Assembly (NCBI GenBank): GCA_024762655.1
Contig: JANTHB010000015.1
Location: forward strand, 1 to 50,339
Length of the DNA stretch: 50,339 nucleotides
Direction of reading: 5' to 3'
Source of the DNA: Bacteroidales bacterium
GTDB taxonomy: Bacteria; Bacteroidota; Bacteroidia; Bacteroidales; VadinHA17
The notes beneath the pieces were generated by a model. That model did not search any database. It saw only the letters and a program-made list of their open reading frames with translations, and was not told the DNA's origin. This document shows positions 22,244 through 31,549 of this stretch, in pieces (the first letter of the stretch is position 1; every line of letters begins with the position of its first letter). The translations under genes were made by a program, and so were the position numbers.

Positions 22244-22381
22244 CTTCTCTCCTTTATTTTAATATTATAACCTGCAAAGATAACGTTTTCCATCGAGAAT
22301 TTAATATTTATGCATCATCATTCCACCCTCTTTTCCTCACTGAACAAAAATCCCGTTCATTATTATATTCTATCGTTTTTA

Positions 22382-22389
22382 TATATTTG
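22382..22389 (+). promoter_or_regulatory. -7 element (TATATTTG)
   Basis: TATATTTG fits the TAnnTTTG consensus and lies 34 bases upstream of the secreted propeller gene start at 22424. The spacer is AT-rich and no convincing -33 TTG is seen. Confidence 0.55.
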
Positions 22390-22423
22390 TCCCTTACTAT
22401 TTATCTTATCTTAAAATATATCC

Positions 22424-25400
22424 ATGAAAAAGGTTGTTTTTTTTCTGATCCTGACCATGATCGTTTCTCCCGTTTTCAGTCAACCCTGGCTGCGTTATAT
22501 GTCGGCACCCAAATCGGGCAGCAGGATCGAAGAGTATCAGGCCTTAAAAAAGGCTTTTCATACGTATTTAAAAAATCATAGACAGAGCGAAACGGACCGG
22601 GAGAATGAGAATGAGGAAATCTTCGGGCGTTGGGAATGGCTGGTGGATCAGAGGGTGACGCGGGACCGTTATATCCAGTCGGAAATCCTGTGGGATGAAT
22701 TACAAAAGAAAATAGAGACAGGAAAAAACGGAGGATTCCTGGGGAACTGGCAATTTATAGGACCTGAGGAAACTCCTACGGATATCAATTCGGGGCTGCT
22801 CATTGGTTCGGGCAGGGTAGACTGCATTGCTTTTCACCCCACCGACTCCAACACTTTCTGGGTCGGAGCCCCTACAGGAGGGCTATGGAAAACCACCGAC
22901 AACGGAAAAACATGGCATCCCCTGACAGACAATATTGCCAGTATAGGCATCTCGGACATTGCTTTATATCCGGATCACCCGGACACCCTGTTTATTGCCA
23001 CGGGAGACCGCGATGCCAGCGATCTGTATTCGGCAGGTATCCTGAAAACCACCGACGGCGGTCTCACCTGGGACACCACGGCAATGAGTTTCTCCCAGCA
23101 AGATAAAAACAAAATTAACAGGCTGATCATCCGGCCCGACCGGCCCGACACCATGATTGCAGCCACCAGCAACGGCATTTATTTTATCACAGATATGGGC
23201 GACAGCATGGTACGGGTCCAGGCGGGAAAATTCAAAGATCTGGAGTTCATGCCCGGCAATCCGGATGTGGTGTATGCCGCTATGTACGGCTATGGCAATG
23301 CTGCCGTTTACCGCTCAGACAATGGGGGGAAAAGTTTCCAAAGAATAAGCGACGGGATCACCACCAGTGAGCTTATCCGGATAGACCTGGCAGTCTCAGC
23401 GGACAGCCCAAACATGATCATGGCTTTGTGTGCGGATAAAACAAACAGCGGACTGTACGCCATATACCGGTCTTTTAACAAGGGTGACACATGGACCAAA
23501 CTCCTCTCCGGCAGCACAAAAAACTTACTGGGTAACTCTTCCACGGGTGACGGCAACGACGGCCAGGGATGGTATGATCTGACCATGACCGTATCACCCG
23601 ACGATTATAAAGAGGTATATGTAGGAGGGATCAATGTATGGAAAACGGTAAATGGCGGAGGATCGTGGCATCTCGCCTCATGGGGATACCCGGAAAGCGG
23701 AAATGTCGATGCTCCGTATATGCATGTGGACCAGCATGTCTCTGCTTTTAACCCCCTCACCGGAGCGCTTTATTTCGGAAATGACGGAGGACTGTATCGC
23801 ACCTACGACAAAGGAGCCACCTGGGAAGATCTCAGCAGCGGGCTGGAGATCCTGCAAATCTACCGCATCGGGCTATCTGCCTCGAAAAGGACCATGGCCA
23901 TTATGGGCAGCCAGGACAACAGCAGCATCCTGTGGAACGACACTGCCTGGAATGTGGTGATCGGCGGTGACGGGATGGAGTGTATCATAGATTATACGGA
24001 TAACAACACGCTCTATGCTTCTTCCCAGTACGGGAACCTGCGCAGATCTACCGACGGGGGACATACTTTCAGCGGCATAAAACCTCCCAACGCCGGCAAA
24101 GGCGCCTGGGTAACCCCTTATCTGATGTTCCCTGACGATCACAAAGCCCTGCTGGCGGGTTATTCGGAGATATACAAATCGGAAGACCAGGGAGAATCCT
24201 GGGAAAAACTTACAGATAATATACAGGATAATCTCAGGACACTGGCGGTATCTTCCCACAATCCGGATGTTATGTATGCCGCCACCAGAGATGTTATCTA
24301 TGTTTCTGAAAACGGCGGAAAGACCTGGAAAAACATTGTGAATAATCTTCCGCAGGAAAGAAACATTACCGGCATTGCCATTGCACAGTATGATGCCCGT
24401 AAGGTATGGGTTTCCTTATCAAATTATAATAAGAACTCCAAAGTCTTCATGACCGAAGACGGCGGCACTCACTGGAGCAATTATTCCGACGGCCTGCCCA
24501 ATGTACCGGCCAACTGTATTCTGTATCAGAACAACAGCAATGCCACCCTTTACGTGGGTACTGACCTGGGTGTATATGTCAGGGACAACAGCATGGAGGT
24601 CTGGAAGGACTTCAGCGGCAATCTCCCCAATGTTATCGTAAACGAAATGGAGATCTATTACCCGGACAGCCTGCTGCGCGCCGGCACTTATGGCCGGGGG
24701 TTGTGGGAAACAAAAATATTTATCCCCGACACCATGTCCCTGTATGCCGAATTCACCGGAGACCGGCTCTCGTCCTGTGTACAAAGTGATTTTACCTTTT
24801 ACAATAAATATCCCGGCATACTGGACAGTCTGATCTGGACCTTTGATCCTGACGGCACGCCGCATACTGTGAAAAACGAGGATACCGTCCGGGTCTCTTT
24901 CAACACGCCCGGCGATAAAGACATTACCCTGATTGTTTTCTATGGGGGAAATTCAGACACCCTGACACGGAAGGCTTATGTAAAAGCCGTCTCGTCCATT
25001 GACATAAAAATAAAAACCAATTTCAGCCAATATTACTGGCACGGCAATCCCGCCGAGCTGACAGCCGGCGGTGCCGATAACTATACGTGGGTTTCTTCAC
25101 CGGGGCAGGACACTTTGTACGGCGATAAGATCACCGTTTTTCCAGACACCAATGTTGTATACACCTTATACGGCCAACAGGGCAGCTGCTCCGATACCGA
25201 CACCCTCGCCATCACGGTTTGGCCAAATGACAATATCCGGTATGCCCTTCCGCTGGTATACGGAGATAACGGCCCGTTCGTTGATTATGAAGCTACCGTT
25301 GAGGAGCACGAGCCGCTTCCACCTGCCGGGGATTGCAATACAGACAGCACATGGTGTGATGAATTCGGAACCGGAAAAGGGTACCTGGCCCATTCGGTGT

Positions 25401-25966
25401 GGTTTTTCTTCACTGCGCCCTCCGGGGGCAGCGCCTCTATTGACTCACGCGGATTTGACAACCAGATTGCTGTTTATGATGCTGCTTCTCCCGACAGCCT
25501 GCTGGCCGGGAATTATACCCTGTTGGCTGCCAATGACGACTACCATGACCAGGATATGCAGTTTGCAGCAGCCATAGAGGCACTCACGGATCTTACTCCC
25601 GGAAAAAAATACTGGGTTCAGGTGGACGGCAGCGGAGGGAATACAACCGGCACTTTTTATCTTACCCTTTATGACAGTCCCCTGGGTATCGGAGACATCA
25701 GGACAAAAAGCGTGGAAAAGACTTTTGTAGTATTTCCTAACCCCAACCGGGGAGATTTCAACCTTTTGTTTTACCGGGATATCCCTCCCTCCAGCCGGAT
25801 AAAAATATTTTCCGGTGACGGAAAACTGATCTTTAGGCAACCCCTGCCCCCGTCTGCTGCCGGCCAGACCCTCAGCATACCGGTGACCCTTAAAAACAAA
25901 GGGATTTATCTGATACAAGTCATCTTAAAGGATAAAATGTTTACAGCCAAGATGATGGTTCGCTGA
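22424..25966 (+). CDS. Secreted sortilin-like beta-propeller protein with T9SS sorting domain
   Basis: The 1180-aa product has a signal peptide (VVFFLILTMIVSPVFSQ) and about ten Asp-box-like turns of the form S/T-x-D-x-G-x-T-W (TTDNGKTW, TTDGGLTW, TYDKGATW, SEDQGESW, SENGGKTW, TEDGGTHW), spread over residues about 150-760. This is the sortilin/VPS10-like or BNR propeller architecture. Ig/PKD-like domains follow (about 790-950), then a pre-peptidase-C-like beta domain (about 960-1090). The final 75 residues, starting FVVFPNPNRGDFNL and ending FTAKMMVR, are a type A sorting domain of the type IX secretion system, so the protein is exported and attached to or shed from the surface. No catalytic residues can be assigned. 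Confidence 0.88.
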   Translation: MKKVVFFLILTMIVSPVFSQPWLRYMSAPKSGSRIEEYQALKKAFHTYLKNHRQSETDRENENEEIFGRWEWLVDQRVTRDRYIQSEILWDELQKKIETGKNGGFLGNWQFIGPEETPTDINSGLLIGSGRVDCIAFHPTDSNTFWVGAPTGGLWKTTDNGKTWHPLTDNIASIGISDIALYPDHPDTLFIATGDRDASDLYSAGILKTTDGGLTWDTTAMSFSQQDKNKINRLIIRPDRPDTMIAATSNGIYFITDMGDSMVRVQAGKFKDLEFMPGNPDVVYAAMYGYGNAAVYRSDNGGKSFQRISDGITTSELIRIDLAVSADSPNMIMALCADKTNSGLYAIYRSFNKGDTWTKLLSGSTKNLLGNSSTGDGNDGQGWYDLTMTVSPDDYKEVYVGGINVWKTVNGGGSWHLASWGYPESGNVDAPYMHVDQHVSAFNPLTGALYFGNDGGLYRTYDKGATWEDLSSGLEILQIYRIGLSASKRTMAIMGSQDNSSILWNDTAWNVVIGGDGMECIIDYTDNNTLYASSQYGNLRRSTDGGHTFSGIKPPNAGKGAWVTPYLMFPDDHKALLAGYSEIYKSEDQGESWEKLTDNIQDNLRTLAVSSHNPDVMYAATRDVIYVSENGGKTWKNIVNNLPQERNITGIAIAQYDARKVWVSLSNYNKNSKVFMTEDGGTHWSNYSDGLPNVPANCILYQNNSNATLYVGTDLGVYVRDNSMEVWKDFSGNLPNVIVNEMEIYYPDSLLRAGTYGRGLWETKIFIPDTMSLYAEFTGDRLSSCVQSDFTFYNKYPGILDSLIWTFDPDGTPHTVKNEDTVRVSFNTPGDKDITLIVFYGGNSDTLTRKAYVKAVSSIDIKIKTNFSQYYWHGNPAELTAGGADNYTWVSSPGQDTLYGDKITVFPDTNVVYTLYGQQGSCSDTDTLAITVWPNDNIRYALPLVYGDNGPFVDYEATVEEHEPLPPAGDCNTDSTWCDEFGTGKGYLAHSVWFFFTAPSGGSASIDSRGFDNQIAVYDAASPDSLLAGNYTLLAANDDYHDQDMQFAAAIEALTDLTPGKKYWVQVDGSGGNTTGTFYLTLYDSPLGIGDIRTKSVEKTFVVFPNPNRGDFNLLFYRDIPPSSRIKIFSGDGKLIFRQPLPPSAAGQTLSIPVTLKNKGIYLIQVILKDKMFTAKMMVR

Positions 25967-26068
25967 TTTTTTTCATACCTTTAGTAGCGATTGACTTTAT
26001 TCCGGGTTGCATTTTCTTTTATGAGAAGATGCAACGCCGGTACTTTTTCATCGTCTTTTATCCGGACA

Positions 26069-26632
26069 ATGAGTATGGCAGAACATAAATACACGAATAT
26101 TCACCAGGATCTTATTGACCAGTGCAGGGAGGAGAACAGGCAGGCACAGTTTGAGATATATAAACTATACTACAAAGCTATGTACAATACAAGCTTACGT
26201 ATTGTGAACGACACACAGGAAGCAGAAGACATCATGCAGGAAGCCTTTCTTTCGGCTTTTGAAAAAATTGATCATTACAAGGAAGAAGTGAGTTTCGGAG
26301 CCTGGCTGAAAAGAATTGTTGTCAATAAATCTCTGGACAGCCTCCGCAAGAAGCACGTTGAATTCGAAGATATAGAATCCCAGCCTCTTATGCATACTGC
26401 AGCGGAAGAGCCGGAAGATGAACCGTCCCATGATCCCGGGCTAATCCGGAAAGCTCTGGAACAATTGCCGCCAGGCTACCGTACCATCCTGACCCTTTAT
26501 CTTTTTGAAGGATACGATCACGAAGAAATAGCCGAAATTTTAGGAATCAGCAATGCCACTTCCCGGTCACAATATTCCCGGGCACGGCACAAACTGAAAG
26601 AATTATTAAAAACCAGCATGAGTTATGGATAA
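26069..26632 (+). CDS. ECF-type RNA polymerase sigma factor
   Basis: The 187-aa product has sigma region 2 (SLRIVNDTQEAEDIMQEAFL, then SFGAWLKRIVVNKSLDSLRK) and region 4 (LEQLPPGYRTILTLYLFEGY, DHEEIAEILGISNATSRSQY) and lacks regions 1 and 3, as in ECF sigma factors. It directs transcription of an unidentified regulon, probably including its own operon. In-frame ATGs at 26069 and 26075 are both plausible; the frame is open to 25991 but that part is not family-like. Its 3' end overlaps the next gene by eight bases, implying coupling to the membrane protein that may restrain it. Confidence 0.9.
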   Translation: MSMAEHKYTNIHQDLIDQCREENRQAQFEIYKLYYKAMYNTSLRIVNDTQEAEDIMQEAFLSAFEKIDHYKEEVSFGAWLKRIVVNKSLDSLRKKHVEFEDIESQPLMHTAAEEPEDEPSHDPGLIRKALEQLPPGYRTILTLYLFEGYDHEEIAEILGISNATSRSQYSRARHKLKELLKTSMSYG

Positions 26633-27170
26633 ACTGAACAGATACATACAAACCCACCGGGAAGATTTTGAGGTGGATGCCCCGGAAGGTCACGGTGAAC
26701 GTTTCATGAAAAAACTGAATCGCCGGGGCAGACGATCATTCATAATGAGAGCCCGTCCGGTGCTGAGAATAGCTGGGATAACCCTGTTGTTCATCCTCTC
26801 CGGATTGTGGATACTGGAACATACGAACCTGTTGCCTTCGCCTGCCAAAGATCCTCAGATTGCAGAATTTAAAGAAGCGGAAAACTACTATGCCATACAG
26901 GTTAGTCAGAAATACAATCAACTGAAGCACATGAAATTTGTCGGAGACACCCTCCAGAAACAAATCATCCTGAAAGAACTCCGGAGCATGGACTCTGTTT
27001 ATTCTCAGTTGCAAAAAGATCTGAAAATGAATCCGGGAGACGAACGTATCCTGCAGGCAATGATCGAATATTATCAGACCAAACTCAATGCAATGAATAC
27101 CATCATAAATCAATTATCTCAAATTCAGAATCAAAATAAACCGAAGAGCCATGAAAAAACGAATCTTTAG
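26625..27170 (+). CDS. Single-pass membrane protein, candidate anti-sigma factor
   Basis: The 181-aa product has an N-terminal cytoplasmic part rich in charge (about 1-45, KLNRYIQTHREDFEVDAPEG), one transmembrane helix (about 48-63, IAGITLLFILSGLWIL) and a periplasmic helical, coiled-coil-like domain (80-175). It overlaps the sigma gene by eight bases and the next gene by twenty. I do not recognise a named family; no zinc-finger anti-sigma motif HxxxCxxC is visible. Position and topology suggest that it holds the sigma factor at the membrane, but this is inferred from context only. Confidence 0.7.
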   Translation: MDKLNRYIQTHREDFEVDAPEGHGERFMKKLNRRGRRSFIMRARPVLRIAGITLLFILSGLWILEHTNLLPSPAKDPQIAEFKEAENYYAIQVSQKYNQLKHMKFVGDTLQKQIILKELRSMDSVYSQLQKDLKMNPGDERILQAMIEYYQTKLNAMNTIINQLSQIQNQNKPKSHEKTNL

Positions 27171-28233
27171 TACAGGACTTATCGGGATAGTCCTGGTTGC
27201 GGTAACCTCATCGGTGGGGGCGCTCCCTCCCGACCAGGTTATCAAAAAGTATCACAAAAGCTATCCTGCTTCGCAAAAAACGGTTTTAAGCATCCGGAAC
27301 AAGTACGGGGATGTTAACCTGGAAAACTGGGAGAAAGATTCCATTGCCATAGACGTGACGATTACGGTAGAGTATCCGGACCGGGAGAAAGCGCAAAAAT
27401 TGCTGGGGTATCTGAAGGTGGATTTTAACAGCCAGGATGACAATATTTCCGCTGTTACCGTTATTGACAATGATTTTTCCCGTTACGGCAGGAATTTGTG
27501 GGGGAATGAAAAAAAATTCAGCATTGACTATACCATCCATGCCCCAGCCCGGATCAATTATAATTTGCTGAATAAATACGGAGATGCATTCATCAATGAA
27601 ATAGACGGAAAAGTAAATATAGAGATCCGTTACGGGCACCTGAAGATCAACAAACTTACACAGGGTAATCATAAGCCCCTGAACAATATTATCCTGGCTT
27701 ATTCCAAGGGGAAAATTGAAGAAGCCAACTGGCTGATGCTGAATCTCAAATATTCGCGTCTTGAAATCAACCATGCCAGGGCCCTTGCCGGCGAAACCAA
27801 ATATTCCAAACTTTATACCGGCGATGTCAGCTCGGTCGTCCTGGAGTCGAAATACGATACCTACCGTTTCGGAAAACTGGCCAATCTGATTGTGGAAGCC
27901 GGTTACGGAGACATTGAAGCCGATGAAGTAAGCAAAAAAATCATGCTGGACACAAGATACACCGGGGTGGATGTGGATAACGTGCCTCCCGGGTTTTCAT
28001 CCATTGAGGTGGACAATGAATACGGTCACATCAAGCTGGATATCGATTCGGGAGCCTCCTACCGCCTTACGGGAAACACTTCCTACTGTGCGATCCATTA
28101 TCCCGACTCGGACCGCATCAGCCGGATCACGAAAAACAATTCTTCGGAAATCCACGGATTTATCGGAAAAGACCGGAATTCATCCTCCACGGTAAAGATC
28201 AAATCCAGGTACGGAACGGTGGATCTGCATTAA
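27151..28233 (+). CDS. Exported repeat protein, DUF4097-like putative adhesin
   Basis: The 360-aa product has a signal peptide (FSTGLIGIVLVAVTSSVGA). The rest is built of recurring [N/K/R]-[K/R]-Y-[G/S] turns about 20-30 residues apart: IRNKYGDVNLENW, LNKYGDAFINE, IRYGHLKINK, LKYSRLEINH, TKYSKLYTGD, GYGDIEADEV, NEYGHIKLD and SRYGTVDLH at the very end. This resembles right-handed beta-helix DUF4097/DUF2807 domains, which are annotated as adhesins without biochemical proof. Twenty bases overlap the upstream membrane-protein gene, so sigma factor, membrane protein and this protein form one operon. It may be the sensed or regulated surface component. A clear terminator follows. Confidence 0.75.
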   Translation: MKKRIFSTGLIGIVLVAVTSSVGALPPDQVIKKYHKSYPASQKTVLSIRNKYGDVNLENWEKDSIAIDVTITVEYPDREKAQKLLGYLKVDFNSQDDNISAVTVIDNDFSRYGRNLWGNEKKFSIDYTIHAPARINYNLLNKYGDAFINEIDGKVNIEIRYGHLKINKLTQGNHKPLNNIILAYSKGKIEEANWLMLNLKYSRLEINHARALAGETKYSKLYTGDVSSVVLESKYDTYRFGKLANLIVEAGYGDIEADEVSKKIMLDTRYTGVDVDNVPPGFSSIEVDNEYGHIKLDIDSGASYRLTGNTSYCAIHYPDSDRISRITKNNSSEIHGFIGKDRNSSSTVKIKSRYGTVDLH

Positions 28234-28264
28234 TAAAAAAAATCATTTAGCTTATTCTGCACAG

Positions 28265-28297
28265 CCGGAGTATCTTACGGATACGCCGGTTTTTTTT
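28265..28297 (+). terminator. Rho-independent terminator after the sigma-factor operon
   Basis: The stem CCGG-A-GTATC (28265-28274) pairs with GATAC-G-CCGG (28280-28289), with one internal mismatch and a five-base loop, and is followed by eight T (28290-28297). It separates the sigma operon from the SusC promoter about 25 bases further on. Confidence 0.85.
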
Positions 28298-28319
28298 GAT
28301 CATGAATATCCATACATTA

Positions 28320-28351
28320 TTGACATGTATTGAAATATTTTTATAAATTTG
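28320..28351 (+). promoter_or_regulatory. Promoter of the susC/susD-like operon
   Basis: TTG at 28320-28322 and TAAATTTG at 28344-28351 match the Bacteroidota -33 TTG and -7 TAnnTTTG elements with a 21-base spacer. Transcription should begin at about 28356-28358, giving a leader of about 80 bases. Confidence 0.75.
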
Positions 28352-28357
28352 CCTACG

Positions 28358-28395
28358 CTTTGCAGGAATAACGCGCTTTTCGTTCTCCTGCAAAG
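28358..28395 (+). promoter_or_regulatory. 5'-terminal stem-loop in the SusC mRNA leader
   Basis: CTTTGCAGGA (28358-28367) and TCCTGCAAAG (28386-28395) form a perfect 10-bp stem with an 18-base loop. It begins at or within a few bases of the predicted transcription start, so it would sit at the extreme 5' end of the mRNA. It could protect the transcript or affect early transcription; no known riboswitch was recognised. Confidence 0.55.
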
Positions 28396-28436
28396 TGCAA
28401 AAGTGTTCTTAATAAATAACCTAAAACTATTGATTT

Positions 28437-31400
28437 ATGGACAAAAAATTCTTACTAGTGCTAATGGTGTTTATAGCATTTCTTGGAAGTGCTGTAGCAC
28501 AGGAGAAAACGATCACGGGGAAAGTGACATCTTCAGAAGACGGATCCACTATTCCCGGTGTGAGTGTTATGGTGAAGGGAACCACTATGGGAACCATTAC
28601 AGATGTGAATGGGAACTATACACTGAAGGTTCCTGCTGATGCAAAGGTGCTGGTTTTTTCATTTGTCGGAATGACCACCAAAGAGATTGAGATCGGCAAC
28701 CAAAGTGTTATCGATGTGGTCATGGAGCCGGCCAATGTAGAACTCGACGAAGTAGTTGTAACCTCTCTGGGTATATCCAAGCAGAAAAAGGCTTTGGGAT
28801 ATGCCGTTTCCGAATTGAGCGGCGGGGAGGTATCCACGGTTAAGGAAAGTAATGTGGTAAACTCTCTCTCCGGGCGTGTTGCCGGAGTGGTCATCACCGA
28901 GTCCCCTTCCGGTCCCGGTGGAGGCACCAGGGTCGTTATCCGGGGAAACAACTCACTGACGGGGAACAACCAGCCTCTTTATGTAGTGGATGGCGTACCT
29001 ATTGACAACTCAGGTTTCGGGAGCGCCAACGGTTCGGGAACAGCCAACTACCGCCGGGACGACTATGGTACCGGCGTTTCGGACATCAACCCGGACGATA
29101 TTGAGTCGATCACGGTTCTGAAAGGGCCGAATGCCGCTGCTTTGTACGGATCGAGAGCGGCCAACGGTGTGATCCTGATCACTACCAAGAAAGGAAAGGC
29201 CCAAAAAGGCGTAGGGGTATCCTTCAGTTCCTCCACCACTTTCGAAAATCCGTTGCTTTTACCCAAATTCCAGAACGAATACGGACAAGGTTCGGATGGA
29301 AACACCTACACGGATGTTAATGAACTGAGAAACTACGGCGGCTCCTGGGGCGCCAAAATGGACGGTTCACAGCAAATCTACTGGACCGGCGAAACACGCC
29401 CCTATGTGGCCCAACCGGATAATGTGAAGAATTTCTTCGAAACCGGGAGCAACCTGGTCAATACCGTAGCTCTGGAAGGAGGCAGCGACAAATACACTCT
29501 GCGTTTTTCCTATACAAACAACCACGCCAAATCTATCCTTCCGAATGCCGGACTGGACAGGAACAATTTTGATGTCAGGGCCGTGGGCCATGTTTCGAAA
29601 AAACTTACGGTAGATACCAAAGTGACCTATTTTGTCCAGGAAGCCAATCAAAGACCTTTCCAGGGAACTGAAGGGGTTATGGCTTATCTCTACGACATCC
29701 CCAGAAACCTGGACATCAACGATCTGAAAGACTACCAGAATCCCGACTATTCGGTAAGAACCTATACCAACGGGACCAATGGAAATCCTTACTGGGTACA
29801 ATACCATGATATAAACAAGGATACACGTCACCGTACCCTCGGGTTTGCCAAAGCTACCTATGAATTTACCGACTGGCTGTCTGCTTTCGTAAGAATCGGT
29901 ACCGACTTTGTCTCCCAGAAAATCGAAACCGTCAATCAATACGGACACTGGTTTTACAGCACGGGACGCTTTAACTACCGTACGTATAACACCAACGAAA
30001 CCAACGCAGACTTCCTGTTATTGTTCAATAAGAACCTGGGAAGCAATTTTAATCTGTCGGCCAATTTCGGAGGGAACATGCGTACCAACACTTATGAGAG
30101 CATGGGTATCTACGGGGATGATTTCAAAATCCCCACCAAGACCACTACCGCCAGTGCCCGTGAGTTGATTCCTTCCTATACGCCGTTGCGGACCAAAAAG
30201 GTAAACTCATTATATGGATCGGCCTCCCTTTCGTATGCCAATTTCCTGTACCTGGATCTGACGGGTAGAAACGACTGGTCTTCCACTTTACCTAAAGACA
30301 ACTGGTCCTATTTCTATCCTTCGGTTAGTTTATCTGCTTTGCTGAATAAGTTCATTGATCCGGATGCCAACTTCCTTGATCTTTTGAAAGTCAGAGGTAG
30401 CTGGGCCAAGGTAGGTAGTGATACCGGACCTTATCAGCTGGATATTTTTTACAACCTGCAGCAAAACGGGTATCTCGGGCTGACGACCCTGAGCCGTCCA
30501 TCGGTGAAGATGAACCCGAACCTGAAACCCGAGCAGACCAAATCACTGGAATTCGGGGCTGAATTCAGGATGTTCAAGAACCGGATTTACGGAGATTTCT
30601 CCGTATACAATATCACTTCCAATGATTTGATTATGGATGTTCCTGTTTCCCCCTCTACCGGATACAGTTATTTCCGTAGTAACGTAGGCCAGATGACCAA
30701 CAAAGGGTTTGAAATCATGCTTGGAGGTACACCGGTTTATTCCAACGGTTTTTCCTGGGATATTTCGGTTAACTTTTCTCATAACAAGAACACCCTGGAT
30801 GAGTTGATTGAAGGAGTAGACAACTATATCTTCAGTACCACCAATGCAGGAAACGTGGTGGTACAGGCTACGGTAGGCGGTGGCTTCGGAGATATGTATG
30901 GCACCGACTGGAAACGTACCGACGACGGACGTCTGGTTGTGGATGCCCAGGGCCGCCCGCTGGCTACGTCGGATAAGGTATATCTTGGAAATTACCAGCC
31001 CGACTGGGTGGGTGGAATCACCAACACCCTGCGGTACAAGGGAGTCTCCCTGAATGCCCTGATCGACACCCGCATTGGCGGACAACTCTTCTCAGGTACC
31101 GACGCCTCTCTTGATGCTTCCGGTGTAACGGACAGAACTTTGCAATACAGAGAAGGGGTCACCCTGGATGCCGTTTACAACACAGGCACCCCGGACAACC
31201 CCGTATGGACGGAGAACACCACCCAGATCACCGGACAACAGTACTGGGGAGCCGTATCAGGTATTGCTTCCAACTACGTGTACAACCAGACTTATGTCAT
31301 GCTGCGTGAATTGTCCCTGACATACACCCTGCCCAAGAAGTTGTTCGAAAACAATTTCCTGGGGTCCGTTTCGGTGGGATTCATCGCCCGGAACCTCGGA

Positions 31401-31532
31401 TTCCTGTATAAAGAGATTGAGAACTTCGATCCTATCTCCAGTTACAGTACCAGTAACTATGCGCAGGGAATTCTTTACTTCACCCTGCCTACGACAAGAA
31501 GCTATGGGTTCAACGTAAACATTAAATTTTAA
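28437..31532 (+). CDS. SusC/RagA-family TonB-linked outer-membrane transporter
   Basis: The 1031-aa product is full length. Order: signal peptide (LLVLMVFIAFLGSAVAQ), carboxypeptidase-regulatory-like domain (about 25-98; ITGKVTSSEDGSTIPGVSVM), TonB box-like ELDEVVVTSLGISKQKKALG, plug domain (about 115-230; ITVLKGPNAAALYGSRAANG) and a long barrel ending SYGFNVNIKF on an aromatic residue. SusC proteins import oligosaccharides bound by the SusD lipoprotein lid, using TonB energy. No FecR/FecI pair lies next to it. The SusD gene follows 17 bases downstream. The convergent glycosidase operon suggests that glycan fragments are the cargo. Confidence 0.96.
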   Translation: MDKKFLLVLMVFIAFLGSAVAQEKTITGKVTSSEDGSTIPGVSVMVKGTTMGTITDVNGNYTLKVPADAKVLVFSFVGMTTKEIEIGNQSVIDVVMEPANVELDEVVVTSLGISKQKKALGYAVSELSGGEVSTVKESNVVNSLSGRVAGVVITESPSGPGGGTRVVIRGNNSLTGNNQPLYVVDGVPIDNSGFGSANGSGTANYRRDDYGTGVSDINPDDIESITVLKGPNAAALYGSRAANGVILITTKKGKAQKGVGVSFSSSTTFENPLLLPKFQNEYGQGSDGNTYTDVNELRNYGGSWGAKMDGSQQIYWTGETRPYVAQPDNVKNFFETGSNLVNTVALEGGSDKYTLRFSYTNNHAKSILPNAGLDRNNFDVRAVGHVSKKLTVDTKVTYFVQEANQRPFQGTEGVMAYLYDIPRNLDINDLKDYQNPDYSVRTYTNGTNGNPYWVQYHDINKDTRHRTLGFAKATYEFTDWLSAFVRIGTDFVSQKIETVNQYGHWFYSTGRFNYRTYNTNETNADFLLLFNKNLGSNFNLSANFGGNMRTNTYESMGIYGDDFKIPTKTTTASARELIPSYTPLRTKKVNSLYGSASLSYANFLYLDLTGRNDWSSTLPKDNWSYFYPSVSLSALLNKFIDPDANFLDLLKVRGSWAKVGSDTGPYQLDIFYNLQQNGYLGLTTLSRPSVKMNPNLKPEQTKSLEFGAEFRMFKNRIYGDFSVYNITSNDLIMDVPVSPSTGYSYFRSNVGQMTNKGFEIMLGGTPVYSNGFSWDISVNFSHNKNTLDELIEGVDNYIFSTTNAGNVVVQATVGGGFGDMYGTDWKRTDDGRLVVDAQGRPLATSDKVYLGNYQPDWVGGITNTLRYKGVSLNALIDTRIGGQLFSGTDASLDASGVTDRTLQYREGVTLDAVYNTGTPDNPVWTENTTQITGQQYWGAVSGIASNYVYNQTYVMLRELSLTYTLPKKLFENNFLGSVSVGFIARNLGFLYKEIENFDPISSYSTSNYAQGILYFTLPTTRSYGFNVNIKF

Positions 31533-31549
31533 CCATTAAAGGTATAAAA

